From Azorinus chamasolen (Eukaryota; Mollusca; Bivalvia; Cardiida; Solecurtidae): 64,000 nucleotides of DNA. The notes beneath the pieces were generated by a model. It had not been told where the DNA came from, did no database searches, and saw nothing but the letters and a program-made list of their open reading frames with translations. Below, piece after piece: positions 21,961 to 35,640 of this stretch; within the stretch, counting starts at the first letter, position 1; each line of letters starts with the position of its first letter. The stretch is from assembly GCA_963576725.1 (NCBI GenBank), contig OY755252.1, positions 26,370,722 to 26,434,721 on the forward strand. Direction: 5' to 3'. The position numbers and the translations under genes are program-made.

Positions 21961-24644
21961 AAGATACTCATTTTATGTTTGGGTCGATACTATATTTCTC
22001 CTATAATACTCTTCTGAATTGGGTCGGCACTATCTGCAAAGGACTTATATATACCAATGTATTGCTACTAGTAACTGAGAAATTTGTAGAACAAGTTTGT
22101 ATGACAGACTGACATACGGACAACAATACATACGCATGCCTTTTTGACTATGATCTCAGGCACTCGGGTAGAATAGAAGACATAATCGTCAACTCGTAAA
22201 CGGTTAAGATCTATGACAATCCACACTACTGAAAACATGTGGACCGATGCCTTTAGTTCAATCAGTGTACATCTCGATCAGTAGTTAATGGAATCTAAAC
22301 ATTTTCTCGTTCTGTAGCCGATATAAACACAGAACATAGCAGGCACGGGGTGGGGTACCAATAGTTAGGATAAACAAATCCATTAAACGATAATGATTTA
22401 ATTGTTAAATTAAATTTTCAAGACACAATAAGAAAGAAGTAAATATTAACACAAACGATCCATATTTACAGTGATAGTCTTCTGACACGGACACATTTAC
22501 AGGCTTACAACTTAAGAAATATCTCTAAACTATTCTAATCTAATAATCTCTAATGTTTGGCTCCAATCTTCAACCTTCATGAACACAAATCTGCATTTTT
22601 TCGAGAAAAAATATAACATTCTGATTTTGAAAACCGACGATTTCCAGAATGTCGCCAATTTTAAAACCATATTCTATTTTGATCGCGTACCCCAGCATCA
22701 CTTCAACTTTCTGTTTAATTTTTGTTTCAATTACAAAGACCAAAGTATGTTTCTATTCTCTAACACATGTAATGAAGGAATGTTGCACTCTCACAAACCC
22801 CAAATTTTCAAGTTTTGCTATTGTTAGTGACAGAGAACTTGACCTGAGTGACCCTAACCTTTTTCTCCATGCAAGGTTTTATAAGGATAATTCAACCCAG
22901 CCAGAAACTGTAAGTTTGATGCCCTCCATTCAGCAGTCAAAACCCTAGACATAAAACTGTTTAACAAGATATGTGTTGTGAAATATTATGCCATCGTATA
23001 CTTTGATCTTGAAATGTGACCTTGATCATATTGTTAGACACGACACACCTTCTCATGGTACTTTGCAATTCTGTGAAGTTTCATCAAAGCCCATTCAATA
23101 GTAAAGAAGTTGTGGCTGAGACACGACGTGGGGCTGGAGGGACGAACGGACAGTGCAATCACTTTATGCAGCTCAACATCGGGGGTGGGGGACCATAAAA
23201 ATACAAAGTGCATAACGTAGAGTAAAACCTCTGTTAAGCGACCATTCAATGCAGTGGATATCTCTAAAGACAGCTTGCATAAAGAAAGTAAAGCTAGCAG
23301 ACGTTTGTCCTGCATTAAGCAGCAACTTGTTTAGGAATCTCTATGATTCTCAAATGAATAGCCGCTCAACGTTAGTTTTACTGTAATTGGTTAATTATAA
23401 AATATATTCCCACTTATGAGAAAATTCAAAATTAATGTCAACTTATTAATCAACATCCCTACAAAATTTACATGATACAAAATATATAAATTTGCAAAAA
23501 AATGTATTATTTGGATGGATAACCAATAATAGTAGACCTCCTCTAATTCGGGAGCAGCTAAAAAATCCGGTTTATAGGCATTTACATGGCTCTTTTGGTA
23601 TACAATTAGTTCAAATTGGTCAAATTTCAACAAACTGTTAGTTTCTCTAGACCGGAAATTTTAGTTGTCCAAAACTTGACCGGTTTCAGAGTTCTACTGT
23701 TTATGTAAAACTACAATTTCTGCAATTAACCAGCACTTAAAACACATTAATTGCAAACTGGTATGACATAATACAGCTTTAAATAAGATATGTGTGCACT
23801 ACCATGAGCAATATTACTAAACAGTATTGACTTTTTTTCTGCATTACCCTTGGCAATATAGTGAACATTAGACACTGATCAGAGGGCTACTCCCCAATAT
23901 ATCGGGGATGCTACTCCCCAAGAGTAGAAACAAACTTTTTTAAAAACATGGAAAAGCCCATTTCAAAATTCAGTTTTCAAAGGGTTTAAGACAAACAAAT
24001 GTTTATTCATCTTCTAACAACTGTGTCACCGATACAAAGTGACTATTTCTAACTAGATGTCAACCAATCATAACAATTTCTAAAACCTTTCAAGAAGAAA
24101 CGTATCAAGAACAAGAGCTTATATTACATAAGTATCCTTCTTTGAATGTTTGTCAACATTCTGACGCATTCCATTTTTATTTGATTTATTTTGTATATCA
24201 AACATATTTTATACAATTTATCAAACATATTTTATACAATTCTCAATAACATGAGGAACTATTTTGCTTTAACTTCACTAAATTTACCTACAAATCATGT
24301 AGCTCTTAAATTTAAAGGCAGCTCAACTTTTCATTGAACATTATTCCAGTTAAATAAGCATTAACCTTACATTTAATATTTATGTAACAAGTCGGTCGAT
24401 TTTGACCTTCAGCCTGTTATGGGTGGATGAGTGAATACCTATTCAAAATGTTGGGATCCAGACGCCGAGTAACTCGGCGTCTCATCGGGATTAAAACTGT
24501 TTTACACGTTGATTGCATTTTGAAAATGTAAAAGGTGAACAATTCTGTATAGATAATTTGCTAATGGTTAAGCATCTGAATTTGTTATAATACGACATTA
24601 TTGACATTTTTAAACTATTATAACATCTGAATCCAAAAACAACT
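21961..24644. other. Spacer between SEG1/R and the satellite
   Basis: No supported gene. About 22840-23205 is the 3' part of another tandem-core element (GACCTTGATC, GACGAACGGACAG, ending GGGGGACCATAAAAA). 23531-23702 has imperfect inverted ends (AGTAGACCTC... against ...GAGTTCTACT) around about 170 bp and may be a small transposon derivative. 23885-23930 repeats CTACTCCCCAA around ATATCGGGGA. The rest shows nothing recognisable. Confidence 0.45.
24461..24481. repeat. Perfect 10-bp-arm palindrome
   Basis: GACGCCGAGT and ACTCGGCGTC separated by a single A. It lies about 165 bp before the satellite array. It could be the 3' hairpin of a degraded element of the kind seen elsewhere in the window; no matching partner end was found. 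Confidence 0.7.
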
Positions 24645-27090
24645 GAATCAATTGGACTCTCTGTCCTTTCTAAACAAAACCCTTATAACACTGTGACTCT
24701 GTCCCATCTGGATCCAAATCTTATAACACTTGGACTCTATGTCCCATCTGGATCTAAACCTTATAACACTTGGATTTTCTGTCCCATCTGGATCTAAACC
24801 TAATAACACTTGGACGCTCTGGATCCAAACCTTATAACACTTGGACTCTCTGTCATATCTGGAGCCAAACCTTATAACACTTGGATTCTCTGTCCCACCT
24901 GGATCCAAACCTTATAACACTTAAGACTCTCTGTCCCATCTGGATCTAAACCTTATAGCACTTGGACGCTCTGGATCCATATCTTATAAAACTTGGACTC
25001 TCTGTCCCATCTGGATCTAAACCTTATAACACTTGGACTCTCTGTCCCATCTGGATCTAAATATTATAACACTTGGACTCTCTGTCATCTAAAACTTATA
25101 ACACTTGGACTCTCTGGGTCTGAATCTTATAACACTTGGACTCTCTGTCCCATCTGGATCTAAACCTTATAACACTTGGACGCTCTGGATCCAAATTTTA
25201 TCACACTTTGACTCTCTGTCATATCTGGATCCAAACCTTATAACACTTGGATTCTCTGTCCCATCTGGATCTAAATCTTATAACACTTGGACTCTCTGTC
25301 ATCTAAACCTTATAACACTTTGACGCTCTGGATCTAAACCTTATAACACTTGGACTCTCAGTCATCTAAACATTATAGCACTTGGACGCTCTTGATCCAT
25401 ATCTTATAACACTTGGTCTCTCTGTCCCATCTGGATCTAAACCTTATAACACTTGGACTCTATGTCCCATCTGGATATAAATCTTATAACACTTGGACGC
25501 TCTGGGTCTAAATCTTATAACACTTGGACTCTCTATCCCATCTGGATCTAAACCTTATAACACTTGGACGCTCTGGATCCAAAATTTATAACACTTGGAC
25601 TCTCTGTCATATCTGGATCCAAACCTTATAACACTTGGATTCTCTGTCCAATTTGGATCTAAATCTTATAACACTTGGGCTCTCTGTCATCTAAACCTTA
25701 TAACACTTGGACGCTCTGGATCTAAACCTTATAACACTTGGACTCTCTGTCCCATCTGGATCTAAACCTTATAACACTTGGACTCTCTGTCCCATCTGGA
25801 TCTAAATATTATAACACTTGGACTCTCTGTCATATCTGGATCCAATCCACTTGAACGCTCTGGATCCAAACCTTATAACACTTGGACCTTATAACACTTG
25901 GGCGCTCTGGATCCAAACCTTATAACACTTGGAATCTCTGTCCAATCTGGATCTAAATCTTATAAAACTTGGACTCTCTGTCCCATCTGGATCTAAACCT
26001 TTTAACACTTGAACTCTCTGTCCCATCTGGATCTAAACCTTATAACACTCGGACGCTCTGGATCCAAACCTTATAACACTTGGACTCTCTGTCATATCTG
26101 GATCCAAATCTTATAACACTCGGATTCTCTGTCCCATCTGGATCTAAATCTTATAAAACTGGGACCCTCTGTCCCATCTGGATCTAAACCTTATAACACT
26201 TGGTCTTTCTGTCCCATCTGGATCTAAACCTTATAACACTAAGACGCTCTTGATCCGAACCTTATAACACTTGGACTCTCTGTCATACCTTATAACACTT
26301 GGATTCTCTGTCCCACCTGGATCCAAACCTTATAACACTTGGATTATCTGTCCAATTTGGATCTAAATCTTATAACACTTGGGCTCTCTGTCATCTAAAC
26401 CTTATAACACTTGGACGCTCTGGATCTAAACCTTATAACACTTGGACTCTCTATCCCATCTGGATCTAAACCTTATAACACTTGGACTCTCTGTCCCATC
26501 TGGATCTAAATATTATAACACTTGGACTCTCTGTCATATCTGGATCCAATCCACTTGAACGCTCTGGATCCAAACCTTATAACACTTGGACCTTATAACA
26601 CTTGGGCGCTCTGGATCCAAACCTTATAACACTTGGAATCTCTGTCCAATCTGGATCTAAATCTTATAAAACTTGGACTCTCTGTCCCATCTGGATCTAA
26701 ACCTTTTAACACTTGAACTCTCTGTCCCATCTGGATCTAAACCTTATAACACTCGGACGCTCTGGATCCAAACCTTATAACACTTGGACTCTCTGTCATA
26801 TCTGGATCCAAATCTTATAACACTTGGATTCTCTGTCCCATCTGGATCTAAATCTTATAAAACTGGGACCCTCTGTCCCATCTGGATCTAAACCTTATAA
26901 CACTTGGTCTTTCTGTCCCATCTGGATCTAAACCTTATAACACTAAGACGCTCTTGATCCAAACCTTATAACACTTGGACTCTCTGTCATACCTTATAAC
27001 ACTTGGATTCTCTGTCCCACCTGGATCCAAACCTTATGACACTTGGACTCTCTGTACCATCTGGATCCAAGCCTTATAACATTTAGACTC
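24645..27090 (+). repeat. Satellite of 31- and 40-bp units (CTTATAACACTTGGAC...)
   Basis: About 65 head-to-tail units built on CTTATAACACTTGGACTCTC. Long units (about 40 bp) add TGTCCCATCTGGATCTAAAC or TGTCATATCTGGATCCAAAC; short units (about 31 bp) go straight to GCTCTGGATCCAAAC or TGTCATCTAAAC. Decayed units continue to about 27330. All open frames across it are repetitive artefacts. Confidence 0.95.
25612..27035 (+). repeat. 704-bp higher-order repeat within the satellite
   Basis: An irregular string of long and short units recurs exactly 704 bp later. The unusual TCCAATCCACTTGAACGC occurs at 25841 and 26545; GTCATACCTTATAACACTTG at 26281 and 26985; TGTCCAATTTGGATCTAAAT at about 25646 and 26350. 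Two full periods are present. The copies differ at only a few positions, so this block duplicated recently compared with the basic units. Confidence 0.9.
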
Positions 27091-27405
27091 TTCGTCTACA
27101 AACATATGATATTTTGGCAAATCAGAAGGCATTTTTCAGCAGACGACACATTGTTCTAGCCCTCTTTGTTCTCTGACAACTTTTTGTTTTGTATTAGCCC
27201 GTAACAATATTGACATTTGCTAAGACACTCGAGTCAGATGGTCACAAGAAAACATGGCGTCCTATCTGGCTTCAAACTATTTCACACTCAGACTCTTCAT
27301 ACAAGGAATGTCAAACAGCTTGGATCCAGAACAATGTTTAGCATTGTTTTCAGCAGGTTACAAATGTTAGGAGCCACGATATTGACATTTACAAGTTTCA
27401 TAATT

Positions 27406-27626
27406 CTAAATATCATTTGTGTAAGTTTTGAGCTTTTTGGCATGAATCATGTTGTGAACGGCATATTTAATTTTAGTCCAAGGATATCTTGAAAAGGTTG
27501 GATTTTTCTGCACAAAATTAACAGCATCAAGTTTTCCTGGAACCTTTTCAAGTTTTATATGCTTCTTGAAGGCTGTTTCCAGAGTTTTCCTCTCTGCTGG
27601 TGTAAAATATGTCCTCTGTTTGACAT
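27406..27626 (-). pseudogene. Terminal exon-like fragment: C-terminal Myb/SANT-like domain
   Basis: On the minus strand a possible acceptor ATATACTTCAG is followed by about 73 codons open to a TAG stop. The peptide contains TYFTPAERKTLETAFKKHIK, KVPGKLDAV and PWTKIKYAVHNMI. I recognise the pattern (W/F-T-x2-E-x2-x2-F-x-x-x-I, K-x-P-G-K, R-x-W-x-x-I-K-x-x-V-x-N-x-I) as the C-terminal region of a large family of uncharacterised animal proteins. In these, an N-terminal Cys/His domain carries K-G-D-F-x-H-N and R-R-P motifs. The frame here is intact but no upstream exons were found on the minus strand to about 30 kb, so it is either the last exon of a gene with distant exons or an orphan fragment. 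Confidence 0.5.
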
Positions 27627-28384
27627 CTGAAGTATATACAGTATTTTCAATCAATGTTTAATACACTTACAATAGTTTAGATCAAGCTTCAGAAATTGTT
27701 TAGCTATCTCAAGCTACAGAAAATCCTTAGGGTAACTCAAATTTCTCCCAACATACAGACAGACGGACGGACGACCTCTCCAGTATTACCCCCCCCCCCC
27801 CTCTTCAACCCCCCCCACCCCCCCCCCCCCAAAAAAAAAAAAACCATTCGCTGCGGGGGTATAATTAGTCTAGACAATACACCCATTCCCCTTTCGTACA
27901 AAATCGAGCACCTGCTAACACTCCCACTGGCAGCTACCTTTTCATGCATTTCAACAGGACTATTGAGTCCTATCAAACGCCATTCAAATTGAGCCGCTGT
28001 TTTTGAAAATATTTTTACCAAGATTTTGGCCTTGGATGGCTTGCCAAGCCGAATGCCATAGTAGACATAGTAGCCATGCCAAAATTTCAACCCCTACCCA
28101 CACATTTCCAAACTCAGAAAAGCGAGGAAAAGTGCGATTTACCGCTTGCACAATATGCCAATACGCTTAAGCAAATAGATCGGTGAAGTTCGAATTTGTT
28201 TAGGTTTCAACATTTAAAGTTTGTTAACATTTACCAATACAGTAGTGTTGCACTTTAAATTACTACTCATGAACAGACTCAATACAACAGAGTCTGCAAT
28301 TTCTCTTTTTACATTTCTACTTTCGAAGGATCACCCAATTTCAGAATATATGTACTTCACAACAGCAGGTGTCAAGTGCTTGTG
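27627..28384. repeat. Low-complexity C/A run and dispersed repeat
   Basis: 27760-27780 has ACAGACAGACGGACGGACG, the microsatellite typical of tandem-core elements; 27789-27843 is a C homopolymer series followed by A's. 27850-28090 (minus strand) carries the motif GGCAAGCCATCCAAGGCCAA-like sequence, which looks like a dispersed element body, not a gene. 28256-28355 is a diverged direct repeat of 28533-28640. Confidence 0.45.
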
Positions 28385-28640
28385 TGGCGGCCGTAAAAAG
28401 TCGCCCCGTACTTTATTCTCATTGTTGTTATATTCTCTGGTCCTTCGGGATCATCAGTTTTCATGTTATTAGTTTTGAAAATTGAAAACTGATTAAGCCG
28501 GCGCTAGGGGGCGTGAGTAGTATTGCATTTTTAATTACTACTCATGAACAGACTCAATAAAACCGAGTCTGCAATTTTCTCTTCTTGCATTTCTACTTTT
28601 GCTTTCGAAGGATCGCTCATTTTCAGAATATATGTATTGG
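28385..28640 (+). repeat. E5 dispersed repeat, plus copy
   Basis: Contains AAGTCGCCCCGTACTTTATT, GATTAAGCCGGCGCTAGGGG and ACTACTCATGAACAGACTCA. A diverged copy lies in the opposite orientation at 54790-55025 with the same order of blocks. Non-coding; class unknown. Confidence 0.7.
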
Positions 28641-30124
28641 TAGAAATGCGATTTTAAGAGTTGAAAAACAATGAGTGGGAGTTTGGCATATAAATGCATT
28701 ATATCATATCTACAGATTTCTACGTACAGCATAGTGCACAAATATAATGCGAAATTGTGCGGAAAAGTCCGATTACTTACGGAAAAGCTTGGTTGAATTG
28801 AACCGAAATGTATAGAAGGCAATAGATAACGGTAAAGTCTATTCTATTCGGGTACCTTTAACCCCCCCCCCCATCCCTGGATATTTTAGAGCCAACTTCT
28901 GTCAAGAAAACCTGTAGCATATCGCTAGGTAAGCGATTAGATGTATCTCTGTATATACAGGATTATCTCCCTTTTTGACTGTTAGTAATAATTCGTTGTG
29001 TATCAAAGTTTTTTCAGTTTTAAACTACATTTTGTTTGTTTAATACCTTATTAAAATTAGTCCTTTGTATATATTCAAATGTGTGAGGCGGTTGGTCAAT
29101 CGAAATATTTAATATGAATAAAAAACTTTTAATATGCTAATTTACTGAACATACGCAGATTAATGGAAACTGTATACAAATACTTAGACTGGAGCAATCA
29201 TCAACGACTACTGCTGGTTACTGTATTTTAGAAGGTTTTAAGCTGAGTCATGTTACTGGGGCATCACCAGGCATCCTGATAACATTTTAGAATTAATCTA
29301 TCAAAAAGGAGTAGTAACTATTGATTAATTAAAACAAAGGAATTGCCGAACAAGTGTACATGTATATGTTAGAACGTCAGTCTGATTTTACTTTGTCCAC
29401 GCTTTGGCAAGACTTTCATCGAAACTTTATAGGATTGATCAGCACCATGCCCAGTTGTGCATATCTTATTCCTGTTCCAGTATGAATTTTTTACATGAAC
29501 AATGTTGGTCATATTTACATGAAACTTCAAAATATTGATTAGCATCATGCCTAGTTGTGCATATCTTTTTTCTGCCAGGGTTCAATGATTTTCTTCAGAG
29601 TTATGGGACTTTGAATTGTTTACTGGTTTTGGGGAAGATATTTTATGATTTTTAAGCTGGTGAGCATATAGTTGCCACTTTGTCGGTCTTTCCGTTTTTC
29701 AGTTCCGTCATAACTTTGTCCGTAGCTTACCATAAAACTGTATTAGATATCAACATAAAACTTCATAGGCAGATTGATGAGGAGAATGTGTACTAGAACC
29801 ATTACTCTATTTTGCATAATTCAGGAGTTATTGCCCTTTTCTATTTTTCATACTTAAATTTTGTCCCGAGCACAACACAAAAGCTACATGTATCAACATG
29901 AAACTTTATAGATAGATCTCAATGAGGAGAAATGCAGAGCACAATACTCATTACTCTCTTTTGCATAATTTAGGAGTAATTGCCCTTTGTTACTTTTCAT
30001 ACTTAAATTGTGTTGCTGCCTTTTGCCATACATATTTTTTCCTTTGTAATATTGTATAATGATTTTTTAAACAGACATATTATATAATTTTTGATATAGC
30101 ATTTATTTGGGGAGCATCCATCGG
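28641..30124. other. Spacer up to the SEG2 boundary
   Basis: No gene. 29680-30010 contains two ~150-bp direct units (each with CATTACTCT, TTTTGCATAATT and AGGAGT.ATTGCCCTTT), the core of another degraded tandem element starting near TGGTGAGCATATAG. 28861-28872 is a C run. Confidence 0.45.
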
Positions 30125-32480
30125 TTCTACCTAATCTCTTCTTTTGATTGTCATAGCAACCAGAGTTCAACATGGATCCAGAATTTTTAGAAATTTTGAT
30201 AGAGCATTATAAAAATGTTTGGTTACATTTCTGCCTTGTGATTTCAGAGATGATTAAAACAGTTGTTGACGGACAGACACCAGCAATCACAAAAGCCCAC
30301 CTGAGCATATTCTGGTGAGGTAAAAATGTTTGGACGGGGTCTAGGTTAACCGTAGACAGAAACATGAGAAAATAATTTAAGGCTGATTAGATTATTGCAG
30401 ACATACAGCATAATGAATCTGATTCACTGGGCACTTAGAAACATGCACACACATTTTGCTTTAATACTCTTGCTGGGACTTCAACCCAGACCTCTTGCCA
30501 TCACTACGATGGTAAGCGTTCTATGCATTGAACTACAAGAAGTGTCTGAAAAGCAAATTTATGCATGTACATGTATAAAATCTTATGTTCTAAAATCTCT
30601 ACTATGATGTATTTATGCACAAACACATCCTCAAGATTTCTTAAATGAATATTTATTAGAATATTAATTTAATAGGATTAATACATTAATGCTGATATCA
30701 AGAATTATTCAAGTGTGTGTTGGGGGGGGGGGGGGCTGTTAACAATTAAACAATGCTACAAAAACATGCATTTCCTGATCTGATCAGAGAGGAAATATAG
30801 TGACAGCAATATTAATATCAACCATAACAATCACAACAAATTGTTAACTACAATGATTTACATTAATTCAGAGATCTACCTAGTATTCCCTATTGAAGGA
30901 GGTATGCTCCGGACAAACTATGCAAACACAATGCACCAAAAAACTAGCTTAGGGGGCATAAAAAAACTATGTCTAAGTAATTTTGAAAAATAAACATACA
31001 TAATTTCTAACTCTATCCCTGTTCATGATCTCATGAATATTCACAGAACTTTTATTTTTGTATATATTGCAAAATAAAGGTTGGGTCAGAACAAAGGAAC
31101 TGTGTGTATTGATCTATAAAACTTCAAAAACTTCCAAGACAAGACTGCAGCTATAGGAGCTATCTGGTCTGGCTTTTCTTTGTTTGCCAGTGCCTGAAAA
31201 TGCAAGATAGTGAAAGGAAATCCAGTGAAAGAAGGAAATACTTTTTTAACACATTTGGAATCAGCAAGAGGTATAATTACCATAAACCATTTATCTGGCG
31301 CTCCCTGGCATAAACCGATCTATTAAGAATGATCATCAAAACTATACTTCTTAGCTATATTCTGCAAAAAGGTATTTCAACAGCTTGCTTAAACCGATGA
31401 GCAGTTAAAATGAAGAAACTCCATGTAACACTTTCCTCTATAGATACAGGACAAACCTAGATCAGACGGCTCTGTTTATATATGAAATTCAGAGGATCCT
31501 TGTATACCTGCAAGTAGGGAATCGCTCAAGGGAAGAACTGTTAGAAGAGGAAATTCTGTAACTGCAATGTACTGCCCAATGAGTGTTGACAAAATAATCC
31601 TGAGACAACTAAAACAATATTTACTTTGCCCGGGTCTCCTTCTTCCTCAGGACTTCAGGAATCCCCTAACTGAAATTAGAAGTGTCATTGACATATTAAT
31701 ACGATATTGATACAGGTTTAAAAATATCGATACAAATGGAGGGCAAATAAACACCTTTCCACTGGCTATATTTCTTACAGGTTGACAACTAAATAATACT
31801 GGTACTTGCAGTGAAAGTCTTCTGAAGAATGTCCACGCATACTCTCATTTACACCATTTTCTAGTATTTACTTGATGGGTTAGGCTTAATTCTGAGCGAC
31901 ATTGTCAAATGTCAAAAAAAAAACTTAAAACCTTTTACTGTTAATTTATGAATATAACTGTACTTTTGACCCATTTACACTCAGAGGAGCATGAAACATG
32001 TTAGTGTATAGAAATCGATATATCGTCGACATTTAGCCATCGATATATTGATACAGAAATTTCCACCAATGACAGCTCTAACGGAAATTAAATCTAAAGC
32101 ACAGGTATGGCTATTATTTAGCTAAATCATATTACAGTAAAGATTTTATAGAAAGTTCTTGGTTAATACGTTTCCTTGATAGAAAGTTCTTGGTTAATAC
32201 GTTTCCTTTGATATAACGTTTAGATTGGTGAGTCCAGGCCAAATGCTTTCTTTATCTACGGTATATTGTAAAAGATCAGATACAACGTTCTTGTTTTAAA
32301 CATTTTTCCTGTTTTGAACGCTTGAGAAAGTTTGTCCGAAACTGCTAATAGCTGTAATTTTGACGTTTTCCTGTAGTGTATCGATGACAACGGTCATGCG
32401 TGGGAATTGATTAACAGTGAAAATCGCCACTACTTGACACCTAATTGTATGGCATATTTTGTTTAATATTGAGTAAATAC

Positions 32481-33946
32481 GATTTTCAAAGTTTGCACAA
32501 TATGATTCTATTGAAAACTGGCCACCCCTGGGGTGGGGCTAATTTTGACCCAAGGGGCATAATTTATATAACCCTTGTAGAGTACCTGGACATGATGATA
32601 TGTGCCAAATATGAGAGCTGAGAACCTAGTGACCTAAAACAATAGGGGTCATTTAGTGTTCATGACTAATCACCACAGCAAATTTGAAGATCCTAAGCCA
32701 AACCCTTGAGCAGGTATTGATCCGAATTCATTTCACCAGTTAAGGTCATGGTGACCTTGACCTTTGATCTAGTGACCTCAAAAACAATAAGGGTCATCTA
32801 GTGGTCATGACTAATTATCACAGCAAGTTTTAAGCTCCTAAGCCAAACCCTAGAGCAGTTATTGAAGTTATGGAACCCATTTCACAGTTAAGGTCATAGT
32901 GAACTTGACCTTTGACCTTGTGACCTAAAATACAATAGTGGACATCTAGTGGTCATGACTAATCACCACAGCAAGTTTGAATATCCTAAGCCAAACCCTT
33001 CATCAGTTTTATTGATCTGAAACCAAAGAAAACCAGTAAAGGTTATGGCGGCCTTGACCTTTGACCTAGTGACCTAAAAAACAATAGGATTATCTAGTGG
33101 TCATGACTAATAACCGCAGCAAGTTTGAAGATCCTAAGCCGAACCATTGAGAAGTAATTCATCGGAAACCATTTCACCAGTTAAGGTCAAGGTGACCCTG
33201 TCCTTTGATCTAGTGACCTCAAAAACAATAGGGGTCATTTAGTGGTCATGACTAATCACCACAGCAAGTTTGAAGATCCTAAGCCAAACCCTTGAGCAGT
33301 TATTGATCCAAAACCATTTCACCATTTAAAGTCATGGTGACCTTGACCTTTGATAAAGTGACCTAAAAACCAACAGAGTTCATTTAGTGGTCATGACTAA
33401 TCACCACAGCAAGTAAGAATATCCTTAGCCAAACCCTTGAGCAGTTATTAATCGAAACCATTTTACCAGTTAAGGTCATGGTGGCGCTGACCTTTGACCT
33501 TTTTTTGTAGAATTTTGTAGTTTGGAAACCATTGTGATAATGCTCTATTTATCACAATGGTTTCAAAAGTGACTTTTACAGACGCATAGAAAGGCATATT
33601 TTTGGAGGAAAGGGTTAATAAGGAAATGTAGCTCCACCTTGGAGGCCATGAATTTTGAGATATCAACATTGATTTAGCATTTTGATAAAGGTTACCAGGC
33701 AATTTTTCCTACCAAATTCCATTCAAATTGGACCACCAGTTTTGGAAAAGAAGGGTTTTAAAAGATTTTCTATATAGTTATTTTTCCCTGGATTCCCCAT
33801 ATATTTTTAGTAATTTTGATAGAGCATCATAAAAAATAATTGGTTCAATTTCTGCTTTGTGGTTTGTGAGATGTTTAAAGCAGTTGTTGACGGACAGACA
33901 GACACCAGCAACCACAAAAGCTCATCTGAGCATATTCTGGTGAGCT
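32481..33946 (+). mobile_element. E4 element, copy in SEG2
   Basis: Colinear with 4669-6129: same six-unit core, hairpin at 33525-33564, GACGGACAGACAGAC microsatellite and 3' hairpin ending GGTGAGCT at 33946. It keeps the perfect inverted AGGTCATGGTGACCT site (32753-32767). Small differences include AAAGAAAACC replacing the ATTTCACC motif near 33025. Non-coding. Confidence 0.7.
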
Positions 33947-35330
33947 AAAAAGAAATGGAATGTTTGGATGGGGTCCAGGTTTACTGTAGAGAGAACCATG
34001 AGAAATGATTGTCAGTTTTGTTAATTTACAGCTGACTAGATTATTGCAGACAGATAGAGTATGAATCTGATTCACTTGGCACACGAACATGCACACACAT
34101 TTTGCTTTAATACTCTTGCTGGGACTTTAACCCAGACCTCTTGCCATCACTGGGATGGTAAGTGTTCTATGCATTGAACTACAAGAAGTGTCTGAAAAGC
34201 AAATTCATGCATACATGTACATGTATAAAATCTTATGTTGTTCTTAAATCTCTACTTGATCTATTTACGCACTACCGACACTACTAATCAATATTGATAT
34301 CAACCATAACAATTAAAACAAATTGTTAATTACAATTATATACATGTAATTCATAGATCTACCTAATTTTTTAATTTTTTCGCAATATCTTTAGAATATG
34401 ATTCTCAAAACTAAACGAAGATATCCTAACATTGCACAAGAACTAGAAGCTGTACCAAGTCAAACAAGATGTGTTTGTGAAACACTATGCCCGACCTTTG
34501 AACCTGAAGGATAACCATAACCTTTGACCAATGGACCAGGGAGTTGAATGTGACACATCATCTTTGTGCGGTGAACATTTGTGCCAGGTTATTTTGAAAT
34601 CCATTCAGTTAAAACAGTTATAGAAGGGACATGAAATTTGGGATGGACTGACGAAACAAGTATTTCATCAGCTTGCTGAAACCAATGAGCAGTTAAAATG
34701 AAGAAAGTCCACTTAACACTTTCCTCCATAGATACAGGACAGACCTAGATCAGACAGCTCTGTTTACACATGAAATTATAAGATCCTTATATACCTGTAC
34801 ATCCGTGGGAACCGATCAAGGGAGGTGTTGTTAGAAGAGGAAATACTTTAACTGCAATGTTCTGCTCAATGTGTATTGACAAAATAACCCAAACAACCAA
34901 AACAATATTTACTTTGTCCCTCTCCTTCTTCCTCAGGATTTCCCTCAACTGAAATTTAATTTAAAGCACATATGACTTTAATTACTTTAAATGTGCATCA
35001 ATATCCATGTGTACAACTGCCATTATGTACAACTGCCATTATTTAAAATTAAGTTAATAAATATAAATGATGTCATTATTTCTTACATGAATAATCAATT
35101 TTTAACAGGGAAAGTGCCCCAGTCCCAAAGTTGGCCAGCAAAGAAACTGCAGAATCATATCTATATTTTTTAAAACAAGCAGAGCAGACCCCACAGGAGC
35201 TGTCTGATCTGGGTCTTCTCTGTATGCAAAGGTGTAGAACAGCATATTTATCTAATAATGGTTTAACCCCAAGTAAAGGATTAACCCATTACTTCGTAAA
35301 TACTCCTTTCAACTCCTGTGCAAACACATT

Positions 35331-35640
35331 AAAGTAAAGTAAAGTACCTAGTTATAGTCTACTTTCAGTCCGGATGACCGCTCAGCCGACTGTACATTTA
35401 CTCCCCTGGTTAATGAGTCATTGGCCTACAGTATTGAGCACTGCTAACATATGGCGCAATCATGCAGCCGCAGTACCGGCGAGTGACCCTCACAGGTACC
35501 CATTTTAACCCCTGGGTGGAGAAGATGTGCGGGTGGGAGACACGGAAAAGCGTCTCTGAAATTTCCGGGTTTGACCGGGATTTGAACCCCGGACCTCCGA
35601 ACTGATAGTCAAGCGTGTTACCACTAGACCACCGCCACCC
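35331..35640 (-). mobile_element. tRNA-derived SINE, minus strand, copy in SEG2
   Basis: Same insertion as at 7518-7827, with the same ACACATT target duplication (35324-35330 and 35641-35647). The A and B boxes are intact on the minus strand. Sharing of the duplication shows inheritance from the common ancestor of both segments. Confidence 0.92.

Noticed and set aside
24648..25323. Frames with repeated DPxGTENPSVIRF or LDPNLITLGLS
   Set aside because: Translations of the satellite units; they break wherever 31- and 40-bp units alternate.
27737..28090. 117-codon minus frame ending in a Gly-rich run
   Set aside because: It spans a dispersed repeat and a C/A homopolymer; the Gly run is the homopolymer read in frame.
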